DNA of 64,000 bases. Source: Pseudomonas paraversuta. Its GTDB lineage: Bacteria > Pseudomonadota > Gammaproteobacteria > Pseudomonadales > Pseudomonadaceae. Made by a program: the position numbers and the translations under genes. The notes below the pieces were generated by a model. The model did not search any database. It was given only the letters and a program-made list of their open reading frames with translations, and was not told where the DNA came from. Of this stretch, positions 8,660 through 16,444 are shown piece after piece. Every line of letters starts with the position of its first letter. Positions within the stretch are counted from its first letter, which is position 1. The stretch lies in the NCBI RefSeq assembly GCF_904063065.1, contig NZ_CAJFCL010000013.1:1-64000 (forward strand), given 5' to 3'.

Positions 8660-9688
8660 ATGCGCTCATCCAAAGTCATTCATGTGGTCAGCTGTCACGC
8701 CGAGGGCGAGGTCGGGGACGTGATTGTCGGCGGCGTCGCGCCGCCACCCGGTGCCACGGTGTGGGAACAGTCACGCTGGATCGCCCAGGATCAGACACTG
8801 CGCAATTTTGTCCTCAATGAGCCCCGCGGCGGGGTGTTCCGCCACGTCAATCTGCTGGTCCCGGCCAAGGACCCGCGGGCGCAAATGGCCTGGATTATCA
8901 TGGAGCCTGCCGACACCCCGCCGATGTCGGGCTCCAACTCGATCTGCGTGTCCACGGTGTTGCTCGACAGCGGCATTTTGCCCATGACCGAACCCCAGAC
9001 CAGGCTGATCCTCGAAGCCCCGGGCGGGCTGATCGAAGCCGTGGCCGATTGCCGCGACGGTAAGGTTGAGCGGGTCGAAATCAAAAACGTGCCCTCCTTC
9101 GCCGACCGGCTGGATGCCTGGATCGAAGTTCCGGGGCTGGGCTCGATCAAGGTCGACACCGCCTATGGTGGCGACAGTTTTGTCATCGCCGATGCCCGGG
9201 AGCTGGGCTTCTCCATCACCCCGGACGAAGCGGCAGAGCTGGTGGCGGTGGGGCTGAAAATCACCCATGCGGCCAATGAGCAATTGGGCTTCGTGCACCC
9301 GCTGAACCCTGACTGGTCGCATATTTCTTTTTGCCAGATCGCCGCACCTGTGGTGTACGAGCAAGGCATCGCCACTGGCGCCAACGCCGTGGTCATCCGT
9401 CCCGGCAAGATCGACCGTTCGCCCTGCGGCACCGGGTGCTCGGCACGCATGGCGGTATTGCAGGCCAAAGGGCTGTTGCAGGTCGGGGAGCGTTTTATCG
9501 GTCGCTCGCTCATAGGTTCCGAATTTCATTGCCGTATCGACTCCATGACCGAAGTCGCCGGGCGTGCAGCGATCTATCCGTGCATTTCCGGGCGGGCCTG
9601 GATTACCGGCACCCACCAGCATCTGCTGGACCCGAGCGACCCTTGGCCACAGGGCTATCGTCTGTCCGATACCTGGCCAGGCGCCTGA
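8660..9688 (+). CDS. Proline racemase family enzyme with Ser/Cys active site (hydroxyproline epimerase-like)
   Basis: 342 aa. The family folds around two catalytic residues, one in each half. Here the first half reads MSGSNSICVS with Ser90 where proline racemase and 4-hydroxyproline epimerase usually have Cys. The second half reads RSPCGTGCSAR with Cys256 in place. Cys/Cys members are racemases or epimerases and Cys/Thr members are trans-3-hydroxyproline dehydratases, as I recall. The rarer Ser/Cys pair leaves epimerisation of 4- or 3-hydroxyproline most likely. It is the last gene of the transporter operon, 9 nt after the ATPase, with a TAGGAGA Shine-Dalgarno. Family sure, reaction uncertain. 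Confidence 0.8.
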   Translation: MRSSKVIHVVSCHAEGEVGDVIVGGVAPPPGATVWEQSRWIAQDQTLRNFVLNEPRGGVFRHVNLLVPAKDPRAQMAWIIMEPADTPPMSGSNSICVSTVLLDSGILPMTEPQTRLILEAPGGLIEAVADCRDGKVERVEIKNVPSFADRLDAWIEVPGLGSIKVDTAYGGDSFVIADARELGFSITPDEAAELVAVGLKITHAANEQLGFVHPLNPDWSHISFCQIAAPVVYEQGIATGANAVVIRPGKIDRSPCGTGCSARMAVLQAKGLLQVGERFIGRSLIGSEFHCRIDSMTEVAGRAAIYPCISGRAWITGTHQHLLDPSDPWPQGYRLSDTWPGA

Positions 9689-9782
9689 CCCTCCCCCGGT
9701 AACCCTTCTGTAGGCGCAAGCTTTTCACAGCACAGCGCCCGAGCGAGGGCCTGCAGAGAGCAAAAAGTACCGACGTTTAAAA

Positions 9783-9792
9783 TCGTATACGA
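9783..9792. promoter_or_regulatory. Second TCGTATACGA palindromic operator
   Basis: This is identical to the site at 3,956-3,965, with the same flanks (ATCGTATACGAAAT), and lies 31 bp before the ATG at 9,824. It marks the deaminase-permease pair as a separately transcribed operon that probably answers to the same regulator as the ABC operon. Confidence 0.65.
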
Positions 9793-9823
9793 AATACAAT
9801 TACAACAGCAGAGGCAACAGACA

Positions 9824-10741
9824 ATGAGCAAACCCATAAACTGGAGTGGTGTCTTTCCAGCGGTAACCACTCAATTCAACGATGACTTCACAATCAACCT
9901 GGACAAGACCCACCAGGTGATTTCCAACGTCATCCGTGACGGCGTATCTGGTCTGGTGGTGTGCGGTTCGGTGGGGGAAAACACCTCGCTGAGCGCCGAA
10001 GAAAAAATCGCCGTGACCGAGGTTGCAGTGGCCGCCTCCGGCGGTCGGGTGCCGGTTATCTGTGGCGTTGCCGAGTTCACAAGCGTGCAAGCCGCCAAAG
10101 TGGCCAACGCGGTGCGCAAGGTCGGCGTTGACGGTGTGATGTTGATGCCGGCCCTGGTCTACGGTTCCAAGCCGTTCGAAACCGCCGAGCATTATCGCTA
10201 CGTGGCCAAAAACGCCGACATCCCGCTGATGGTGTACAACAACCCGCCCATCTACAAAAACGACGTGACCCCGGAAATTCTTATCTCCCTGTCCGACTGC
10301 GACAACGTGGTGTGCTTCAAGGACTCCTCCGGCGACACCCGTCGTTTTATCGACATCCGCAATCAGGTGGGCGACCGCTTTGTGTTGTTCGCCGGTCTTG
10401 ATGACGTGGTACTGGAAAGCCTGGCCGTGGGGGCTGAAGGCTGGGTCTCGGGGATGTCCAACGTGTTCCCCAAGGAAGGCGAGACGATTTTCCGACTGGC
10501 CAAGGCCGGACGCTTTGCCGAAGCCATGCCGATCTATGAGTGGCTGATGCCGATTCTGCACCTGGATGCCCGTGCCGATCTGGTGCAGTGCATCAAGCTG
10601 TGCGAAGCGATTGCCGGGCGCGGCAGTGCGCTGACCCGCCCGCCGCGTCTGGCCCTGCCACAGGCTGATCGCGAGTATGTGGAACAGATCATGGCCAAGG
10701 CCCTGGCCAACCGTCCGCATCTGCCGGACGTCGGTCTTTAA
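9824..10741 (+). CDS. DapA/NAL-family lyase, probable delta1-pyrroline-4-hydroxy-2-carboxylate deaminase
   Basis: 305 aa TIM-barrel aldolase of the dihydrodipicolinate synthase superfamily. The carboxylate-binding loop reads GSVGENTSLS, the catalytic Tyr lies in MVYNNPPIYKNDV and the Schiff-base Lys in VVCFKDSSGDTRR. In the 4-hydroxyproline pathway such an enzyme deaminates pyrroline-4-hydroxy-2-carboxylate to alpha-ketoglutarate semialdehyde. The NNPPIYKND string and the neighbouring racemase-family and AcnX genes favour that role over lysine synthesis. The next two enzymes of the classical route, a D-hydroxyproline dehydrogenase and a semialdehyde dehydrogenase, are not in the window. Family sure, substrate inferred. 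Confidence 0.8.
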   Translation: MSKPINWSGVFPAVTTQFNDDFTINLDKTHQVISNVIRDGVSGLVVCGSVGENTSLSAEEKIAVTEVAVAASGGRVPVICGVAEFTSVQAAKVANAVRKVGVDGVMLMPALVYGSKPFETAEHYRYVAKNADIPLMVYNNPPIYKNDVTPEILISLSDCDNVVCFKDSSGDTRRFIDIRNQVGDRFVLFAGLDDVVLESLAVGAEGWVSGMSNVFPKEGETIFRLAKAGRFAEAMPIYEWLMPILHLDARADLVQCIKLCEAIAGRGSALTRPPRLALPQADREYVEQIMAKALANRPHLPDVGL

Positions 10742-10809
10742 GTGATTGCCGGGGGGCTCTGACTGCCCGCCCGGCTGCCCGTTTTAGCGCACCTACAGGA
10801 AGTGCCAGC

Positions 10810-12204
10810 ATGTCCACTCAATCCTCTCACGCAACCACCAGCCCTGCGGGACTCAAACGTGTCGTGGCCGCAGCCATGGCCGGTACCGTCGCCGAATGGT
10901 ATGAATTTTTTCTGTATGGCACCGCCTCGGCACTGGTCTTCGGCCAGTTGTTTTTCCGCCAGACCGACAGCCCGATCGACGGCATCATCGCGGCCTTTGC
11001 CCTGTATGCAGTGGGCTTTCTCGCCCGGCCGATCGGCGGCCTGGTGTTCGGTCACTATGGCGACAAGTTCGGCCGCAAACGCCTGTTGCAACTGAGCCTG
11101 GTGGTGGTCGGCATCACCACCTTCCTGATGGGCTGCCTGCCCGGCTTCGATACCATTGGCTACGCCGCACCGGTGCTGCTGGTGTTGCTGCGGCTGATCC
11201 AGGGCTTCGCCTTTGGCGGGGAATGGGGCGGCGCCATTCTACTGGTTTCAGAGCACTGCCCGGATAACCGCCGGGGCTTTTGGGCCAGTTGGCCGCAAGC
11301 CGGAGTTCCCGCCGGCAACCTGGTGGCTACCGTGGCGTTGCTGCTGTTGTCGACCACGCTTTCGGAGGAGCAATTCCTCTCCTGGGGCTGGCGTGTAGCC
11401 TTCTGGTTCTCGGCGGTGGTGGTGCTGATCGGCTACTGGATTCGTACCAGCGTCGACGATGCGCCCATCTTCAAGGAAGCCCAGGCCCGTCAGGCCCAAA
11501 ACAAACAGCAGGAACTCGGGGTGATTGAAGTGCTGCGTCACCACTGGCGCTCCGTGCTGGTGGGTATCGGTGCACGGTTTGCAGAAAACATTCTGTACTA
11601 CACCGTCGTGACCTTCTCGATCACCTACCTCAAGCTGGTGGTGCACAAGGACACCTCCGAGATTCTGTTTTTGATGTTCGGCGCGCACCTGCTGCACTTT
11701 TTCATGATCCCGCTGATGGGTTACCTGTCTGACCTGGTGGGACGTAAACCGGTGTATCTGGTCGGGGCGGTGCTCACCGGGTTCTGGGGCTTTGTCGGAT
11801 TTCCGATGATGGACACCGGCAATAACTGGCTGATCATGGCGGCCATCACATTGGGCCTGGCGATAGAGTCGATGACCTATGCCCCCTATTCGGCGTTGAT
11901 GGCCGAGATGTTCCCGACCCATGTGCGCTACACCGCGCTTTCGCTGTGCTATCAGGTGGCGCCGATTTTCGCCGGTTCACTGGCACCGCTGATCGCGATC
12001 ACCCTGCTCAACAAGTACCACAGCTCGACGCCGATCGCCTGGTACCTGGTGGGAGCGGCGCTGATCTCGATTATGGCTGTGGGCCTGACCCGTGAAACCC
12101 GGGGCAAGTCGCTGCATCAAGTGGATGCGGAATCGGCGGCGCGCATATCCGCGCTGGATGGCAATGCACAGACCACAGCCCGTCGTGGAGACTCACTGGC
12201 CTGA
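10810..12204 (+). CDS. MFS transporter of the metabolite:H+ symporter (ProP/KgtP-like) family
   Basis: 464 aa with about 12 membrane helices. Signatures of the MHS family are visible: GTVAEWYEFFLYGTAS near the N-terminus, DKFGRKRLL in the loop between helices 2 and 3, GFAFGGEWGGA, and SDLVGRKPVYL in the second half. These carriers import carboxylates or imino acids with protons. It follows the deaminase by 68 bp in the same operon, so it probably provides a low-affinity, high-capacity route for the same substrate as the ABC importer. The last 35 codons or so are duplicated downstream (see the repeat at 12,386). Confidence 0.9.
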   Translation: MSTQSSHATTSPAGLKRVVAAAMAGTVAEWYEFFLYGTASALVFGQLFFRQTDSPIDGIIAAFALYAVGFLARPIGGLVFGHYGDKFGRKRLLQLSLVVVGITTFLMGCLPGFDTIGYAAPVLLVLLRLIQGFAFGGEWGGAILLVSEHCPDNRRGFWASWPQAGVPAGNLVATVALLLLSTTLSEEQFLSWGWRVAFWFSAVVVLIGYWIRTSVDDAPIFKEAQARQAQNKQQELGVIEVLRHHWRSVLVGIGARFAENILYYTVVTFSITYLKLVVHKDTSEILFLMFGAHLLHFFMIPLMGYLSDLVGRKPVYLVGAVLTGFWGFVGFPMMDTGNNWLIMAAITLGLAIESMTYAPYSALMAEMFPTHVRYTALSLCYQVAPIFAGSLAPLIAITLLNKYHSSTPIAWYLVGAALISIMAVGLTRETRGKSLHQVDAESAARISALDGNAQTTARRGDSLA

Positions 12205-12213
12205 AGTACTGCG

Positions 12214-12267
12214 TTGAAACATTTGAAACATTTGAAACCTTGAAACCTTGAAACCTTGAAACCTTGA
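12214..12267. repeat. Short tandem repeat (GAAACATTT/GAAACCTT)n
   Basis: Two 9-nt GAAACATTT units are followed by four 8-nt GAAACCTT units right after the transporter stop codon. The second duplication copy (about 12,499-12,526) has only about three units, so the array has changed length since duplication. Confidence 0.8.
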
Positions 12268-12269
12268 AC

Positions 12270-12361
12270 TGTAGGAGCGAGCTTGTCTCGCGAGCTTTTC
12301 ATCGCAATGACAAAAAGCTCGCGAGGCAAGCTCGCTCCTACAGACAAGCTCGCTCCTGCAG
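12270..12361. repeat. REP pair (REPIN-like) with extra half unit
   Basis: TGTAGGAGCGAGCTTGTCTC and its mirrored arm GAGGCAAGCTCGCTCCTACA face each other across an AT-richer loop. A further half unit ending in GCTCCTGCAG follows. Confidence 0.85.
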
Positions 12362-12385
12362 AAGACGAGCTCGTTTGGGTTGATT

Positions 12386-12652
12386 GGGCAAGTCGCTGCA
12401 TCAGGTAGATGCGGAATCGGCGGCGCGCATATCCGCGCTGGATGGCAATGCACAGACCACAGCCCGTCGTGGAGACTCACTGGCCTGAAGTACGGCGTTG
12501 AAACCTTTGAAACCTTGAAACCTTGAACTGTAGGAGCGAGCTTGTCTCGCGAGCTTTTTATCGAAATGACCAAAAGCTCGCGAGGCAAGCTCGCTCCTAC
12601 AGGCAAGCTCGCTCCTGCAGACAGGCTCGCTCCTGCAGAAGACGAGCTCGTT
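12386..12652. repeat. Tandem duplication copy 2, including a pseudo-3' end of the MFS gene
   Basis: The block copies 12,102-12,375 at an offset of 284 bp. Its coding-derived half (to the TGA at about 12,486) differs from copy 1 by only a few bases but has no start, so it is a gene fragment. The REP part holds one more CAGGCTCGCTCCTGCAG unit than copy 1. Confidence 0.9.
12530..12638. repeat. REP pair with two extra half units
   Basis: This is the mirror pair TGTAGGAGCGAG ... CTCGCTCCTACAG followed by two GCTCGCTCCTGCAG half units. It lies between the convergent transporter and reductase genes. Confidence 0.85.
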
Positions 12653-12664
12653 AGGAGTGATGGC

Positions 12665-13672
12665 TCAGGATTTCAGCGCCAGCAGGTCGTGGTACAGGGC
12701 TTCGGGAATCTGTACCCCTTCCACCAGGCTGCGCGCCCGGGCTTCATAACGGCGCTGCGACGGCAATCGTGCACCCTGCCCTTCGATACTTTCGAACAAC
12801 ACCTCGGCCCGGGCCAGATGCTGCTCGGTGGCGGCCCCCAGAAAACGCTGCGGATCCAATGCGATGATCAATTCACCATGGTACGGCGACGACTTGCTCC
12901 CCGCGTCCCAGGCCAGTGACTCGGCACTGGTCAGGTCACCGATCAAGGGCCCGGCAATCAGTTCCACCATCGCCGCCAGCGCCGAGCCCTTGTGCCCGCC
13001 AAACGTGAGCATCGCTCCCGTGTCCAGTACCACATTGGCATCAGTGCTCGACTGGCCATGGGCATCAACCCCCCAGCCCTCGGGAATCGCCTTGCCCGCC
13101 CGTCGGTGCAACTCGATATCGCCACGGGCGATGGCGCTGGTGGCGAAGTCGAATACAAACGGATCCTTGCCCGCACGTGGCCAGCCGAAGGCAATCGGGT
13201 TGGTGCCGAATACCGGCTGGCTCCCGCCCGCCGGCGCAACCCAGGCATGGCTCGGGTTACAGGCCAGCGCCACCAGACCGGCAGCGGTCAACTGCTCGAT
13301 CTCCACCCACAATGCGGAAAAATGCACACAACGATTGATCGCCAGTGCGGCAATCCCGTTGGCCCGGGTCTTCTCTTGCAGTAACGGCAAACCCGCCTGA
13401 AACGCCAGCTGGGAAAAACCGCCCGCTGCATCCACCCGAACAATGGAAGGTGCCTGGTCGATCACCCGGGGTTCGGCATCGGCCGAGACCTTGCCCGCAC
13501 GCAGTGAATTGACACAGCCCAGCACCCGATACAGGCCGTGGGAAGCGCAACCATCGCGCTCCCCGGCAAGTACCGTGTCACTCACTGCGCGGGCATGGGC
13601 CGGATTGAAACCGTTATGCAACAGGATGGATTCGGCCAGCTCTTTGGCTTGGACCAGGGACAGTCGGATCAT
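12665..13672 (-). CDS. Malate/L-lactate dehydrogenase (Ldh2) family NAD(P)H reductase, probable delta1-pyrroline-2-carboxylate reductase
   Basis: 335 aa. Family marks are SHGLYRV near residue 45, the NRCVHFSALW segment, NPIAFGWPR and the C-terminal FGGHKGSALAAMVEL. Members include ureidoglycolate dehydrogenase, 2,3-diketogulonate reductase and the DpkA/Pyr2C reductases that make L-proline or pipecolate. Pyr2C is the product of the cis-3-hydroxyproline dehydratase at 4,844, so that function fits best. The ATG at 13,672 was chosen because AAGGAG lies 6 nt upstream; an ATG at 13,678 abuts the Shine-Dalgarno. It converges with the transporter gene and lies 62 nt after the upstream mtlD-like gene. 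Confidence 0.82.
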   Translation of the reverse strand: MIRLSLVQAKELAESILLHNGFNPAHARAVSDTVLAGERDGCASHGLYRVLGCVNSLRAGKVSADAEPRVIDQAPSIVRVDAAGGFSQLAFQAGLPLLQEKTRANGIAALAINRCVHFSALWVEIEQLTAAGLVALACNPSHAWVAPAGGSQPVFGTNPIAFGWPRAGKDPFVFDFATSAIARGDIELHRRAGKAIPEGWGVDAHGQSSTDANVVLDTGAMLTFGGHKGSALAAMVELIAGPLIGDLTSAESLAWDAGSKSSPYHGELIIALDPQRFLGAATEQHLARAEVLFESIEGQGARLPSQRRYEARARSLVEGVQIPEALYHDLLALKS

Positions 13673-13734
13673 GATCATCTCCTTGAACAGACCCACCAGA
13701 CTGGCCCATTCAAGGGGTTGCGCGCTTGATTGCT

Positions 13735-15876
13735 TTAGGCCTGGGCCATGACGAATTCAGCACAGTCCGGCTCCATGGCCGCCAGGCTCCGGAAATGCCC
13801 GGAGATGGCCTCGATCAATTCAGCGTCCTTGACCGGATCCAGCCCCGGATACGGTCGGCCGTTGTAATTTGCACTGTAGGTCAGCACCGTCTCGACACTG
13901 CCGCTGTCTTGATACAGGGTGCGCATCAACTGGCTTTCCTGATCCTTGCTGTCTGTGGAACGCAGCGCGTAATGAAGCGCCAGGGCGCTGCCAAACTCCA
14001 GGGCGCTGCAGTCGATGCCATGTTTCTTGGCCAGATCGATGCTGCGGAAAATCCGCTCGTTGCGCTGCAGTTTACGCAGCGGATCACGGCCGACGCGGGT
14101 ACAGGGGTCCTTGAACGAGGTGTTGCAGCGCGCGAGAAATGTGTTCGAGAAACTCTCGACAGCTTGCGCCATGTGCGGGTATTCGGCCACCAGGACCGGG
14201 CCCACTTCCTGACGAATCAAGCGCTCGGCCAGAGCACTGACCCGCGGGTCGCCCATGGCCTGCCCCAACCACGAATAGCCCAGGCGGCTGGCGTACCAGG
14301 CAATGATGGCGTGGGGGCCGTTCCACAACAGGTTTTTCATCACCTGGGTCTGGGTGATGTCGTCGACTGTCCTGACCTGGCGCAGACGCTCCAGCAGGTT
14401 ACTGCAGCGTTCGGCATACAACGGCATGTCCGACTCGCTGTTGAACAGGATCAAATGCAACTGGCTCAGTGCATTGCTGGACTGGGCAAATGGCCGAAAG
14501 CGGCTGATCAGGCGTTCGTATTCCGGCACCGGGGTTTTCGGGCTTGCCGTGGGTACGACGGTGTCGTCAGTCAGGCTGTTCTGGAAGATTTTCGACTTGA
14601 TACGCAACTGGCGCACCAGCGACTCGTTGGACAGCTTGGAGACAATGCGACTGACCACGGTTTCTGCAAAGTGGGTGTTATCCAGAATTTTCTGGCACAG
14701 GTGCGGTGCAACCAACAGTTCGAGCTGGGCTCGCACATGGCGGCGGACAAAGTCCGCGCCGCCGACCTTGTTCAACACAATCAGAATCGTCAACTCACGC
14801 CCGCGTCGCTCAAAGCGCCGGATCAAACCCCTGGCAATGACGTCCGCCTGTTTGCGGATCGCGGTTTCCGGCAGGCTCAGCCCGACTATTTCAGCTTCGT
14901 CGTACATGCGGATCACCTCTTGGGCGTCATCCATGTCGATCATTCTGAGGTTCTCAATGGTCTGGTCGAACGAGGTCGCACCATAGCGCACGCTGAAGCG
15001 GCCAAAGGCCTGGATGGTGTCGCGCAGCATCCGCGAACGGGTAGCCGCGATAATCTCGCAAGGCCGGGTGTAGCCATCCCAGTGGGAGAAAATCTGCGTC
15101 AGGTAGCCACCGCCCATGGCCCCGAAACCGTGGATGCCGACACTGAATTGATTGAGGGCCTGGGGGAAACTCTCGTTCAGTTCGGGGGTGCCCAGATCCG
15201 GCATGCATTGGTTGAGGTCGCCCAGAAACCCGTGCATGTTCTGGTACGCCTTCAGCGCACCGGCCTTCACTTCGGCTGCCGGAGGCTTGATGTCTTCGAT
15301 CAGGATCGGCTGCCCTTCGGCACGAATCGCCGACAACAGGCCGTTCTCGGAGTCTTCGAGCATCAGGCAGTGGCCCGGCAGGCAATTGAGCGCACTGGCG
15401 GCCTTGAGGAAAATCTCGGGGTGGGGCTTGCCCTGCTCCACTTCATCGCCGCAAACGGTGACGTCGAAGTACTTCAGTACGTTGGCATTGATCAGGTATT
15501 CCTCGGCGATGGCGCGGCGGCTCGAGGTGGCCACGGCCATGGTCAGGCCATACTTGCGCAAGCGCTCGAGCACTTCGAGCAAACCGTCCTTGATCGGCAC
15601 GCCATGGTTGCGCACATGGGCCAGTTCAAGTTCATCGGCGCGCTGGCGGACCGCAGCGTAAGGGAAATCTTCACCATGATTGGCCTTGGCCAGCGCTTCG
15701 GCCTTACGGGCACTCAGGCCCAGAGAACCGATCAGGGTTTCTTCGCTCAATGGCGTGCCGTAAATCTCGAGCGCGGCCTGTTTGAGGGTCTTGAAGCGCA
15801 GGCGTTCGGTGTCAAACATGGTGCCGTCCATATCGAAGATGGCACTGAAAATTCTTTTACCCTGGAAATAAATCAT
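13735..15876 (-). CDS. mtlD: Bifunctional HAD phosphatase / mannitol-1-phosphate 5-dehydrogenase fusion
   Basis: 713 aa. The N-terminal 230 residues or so are a beta-phosphoglucomutase-like HAD domain: FDMDGTMFDTE (nucleophile Asp15, acid Asp17), TSS, GKPHPEIF and MLEDSENG. From about residue 255 the protein is a mannitol/polyol dehydrogenase: Rossmann loop GIHGFGAMGGGYL and the catalytic segment KNLLWNGPHAIIAWYASRLG. Acinetobacter MtlD has this same architecture and converts fructose-6-phosphate via mannitol-1-phosphate to mannitol as a compatible solute. The ATG at 15,876 starts exactly at the HAD domain; the longer open frame to 16,029 has no domain content. No PTS or mtlA gene is nearby, which favours biosynthesis over uptake. 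Confidence 0.85.
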   Translation of the reverse strand: MIYFQGKRIFSAIFDMDGTMFDTERLRFKTLKQAALEIYGTPLSEETLIGSLGLSARKAEALAKANHGEDFPYAAVRQRADELELAHVRNHGVPIKDGLLEVLERLRKYGLTMAVATSSRRAIAEEYLINANVLKYFDVTVCGDEVEQGKPHPEIFLKAASALNCLPGHCLMLEDSENGLLSAIRAEGQPILIEDIKPPAAEVKAGALKAYQNMHGFLGDLNQCMPDLGTPELNESFPQALNQFSVGIHGFGAMGGGYLTQIFSHWDGYTRPCEIIAATRSRMLRDTIQAFGRFSVRYGATSFDQTIENLRMIDMDDAQEVIRMYDEAEIVGLSLPETAIRKQADVIARGLIRRFERRGRELTILIVLNKVGGADFVRRHVRAQLELLVAPHLCQKILDNTHFAETVVSRIVSKLSNESLVRQLRIKSKIFQNSLTDDTVVPTASPKTPVPEYERLISRFRPFAQSSNALSQLHLILFNSESDMPLYAERCSNLLERLRQVRTVDDITQTQVMKNLLWNGPHAIIAWYASRLGYSWLGQAMGDPRVSALAERLIRQEVGPVLVAEYPHMAQAVESFSNTFLARCNTSFKDPCTRVGRDPLRKLQRNERIFRSIDLAKKHGIDCSALEFGSALALHYALRSTDSKDQESQLMRTLYQDSGSVETVLTYSANYNGRPYPGLDPVKDAELIEAISGHFRSLAAMEPDCAEFVMAQA

Positions 15877-16444
15877 GGCTCGTGAGTCCTTGTAGCGCGG
15901 CGCCTGGTCATGGGTAACCAAACGCTGTCGTGACCTGCAGCTGGCTGGTGCCAGGGATGTCGGGTCAGAAAGTGAGGGGATCAGATAAAAATGCCGGGCA
16001 ACAGCGCATACCGTTAAAAACGGATGCAAACACGCCGGGTCGGCTGGCGATCAGAAAAAATCTGGAGGGGGGACGTAGCAGTGGCGCCAGTCAGCACAGC
16101 TGGCGGGCAAACAACGGGGTGGAATCAAGAGTGCATAGAGGCGGGAGACAAACCCTGTCGCTGCAAGAATGCAGCCTTTGACGTGAGGCCCACACTGCGC
16201 AATCAGGGATGCGTAATGTGAGCCGGACTGGCGATTGATACGTGTGATTCCATCCATAGGGAGCTGTAATTTCCTGTAATACGATTGGATACCCTTTTAG
16301 CTATAACGCACTTGGAGGCTCTAAATCAAGGAGTGATCCTGGATTGATCACTCGCTTGATCCTGATTTGATCCTCGTTTGATCATGGGCAGTCGCTAACC
16401 AGGCACGAAGGCTGCGAGCCTTTGGCACAGCGCCGGGTTTGGGG
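15877..16444. other. 568-bp intergenic region without a convincing gene
   Basis: It must hold the minus-strand promoter of the HAD/mannitol gene. Open frames of 65-83 codons on the plus strand lack domains and Shine-Dalgarno sites. The most structured part is the phased TGATC array at 16,333-16,383. No transcription terminator is evident. Confidence 0.5.
16333..16383. repeat. Five TGATC motifs spaced 11-12 bp apart
   Basis: GTGATC at 16,333 and TTGATC at 16,344, 16,356, 16,367 and 16,378 are spaced 11, 12, 11 and 11 bp, about one helical turn each. This looks like a cooperative protein-binding array or clustered GATC methylation sites. Function unknown. Confidence 0.6.

Larger units (their letters stand above)
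12102..12375. repeat. Tandem duplication copy 1 (3' end of the MFS gene plus REP tail)
   Basis: Starting inside the last codons of the transporter gene, this 274-bp unit is repeated almost exactly at 12,386-12,652. It comprises about 100 bp of coding DNA, a GAAACCTT short tandem repeat, a REP pair and an extra GCTCGCTCCTGCAG unit, and ends in GAAGACGAGCTCGTT. Confidence 0.9.

Noticed and set aside
12214..12640. CRISPR-like look of the repeat cluster
   Set aside because: Units are inverted REP arms and an 8-9-nt tandem repeat, without constant direct repeats separated by unique spacers of equal length.
12542..12919. A 125-codon plus-strand frame reading through the REP cluster into the reductase gene
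   Set aside because: It begins inside a REP and runs antisense to a well-supported gene.
13726..15885. A 719-codon plus-strand open frame opposite the HAD/mannitol gene
   Set aside because: It mirrors a real gene with intact HAD and dehydrogenase motifs and has no domain of its own.
15930..16181. Small plus-strand gene upstream of the TGATC array
   Set aside because: No Shine-Dalgarno and no recognisable composition or domain; it overlaps the expected promoter of the minus-strand mannitol gene.
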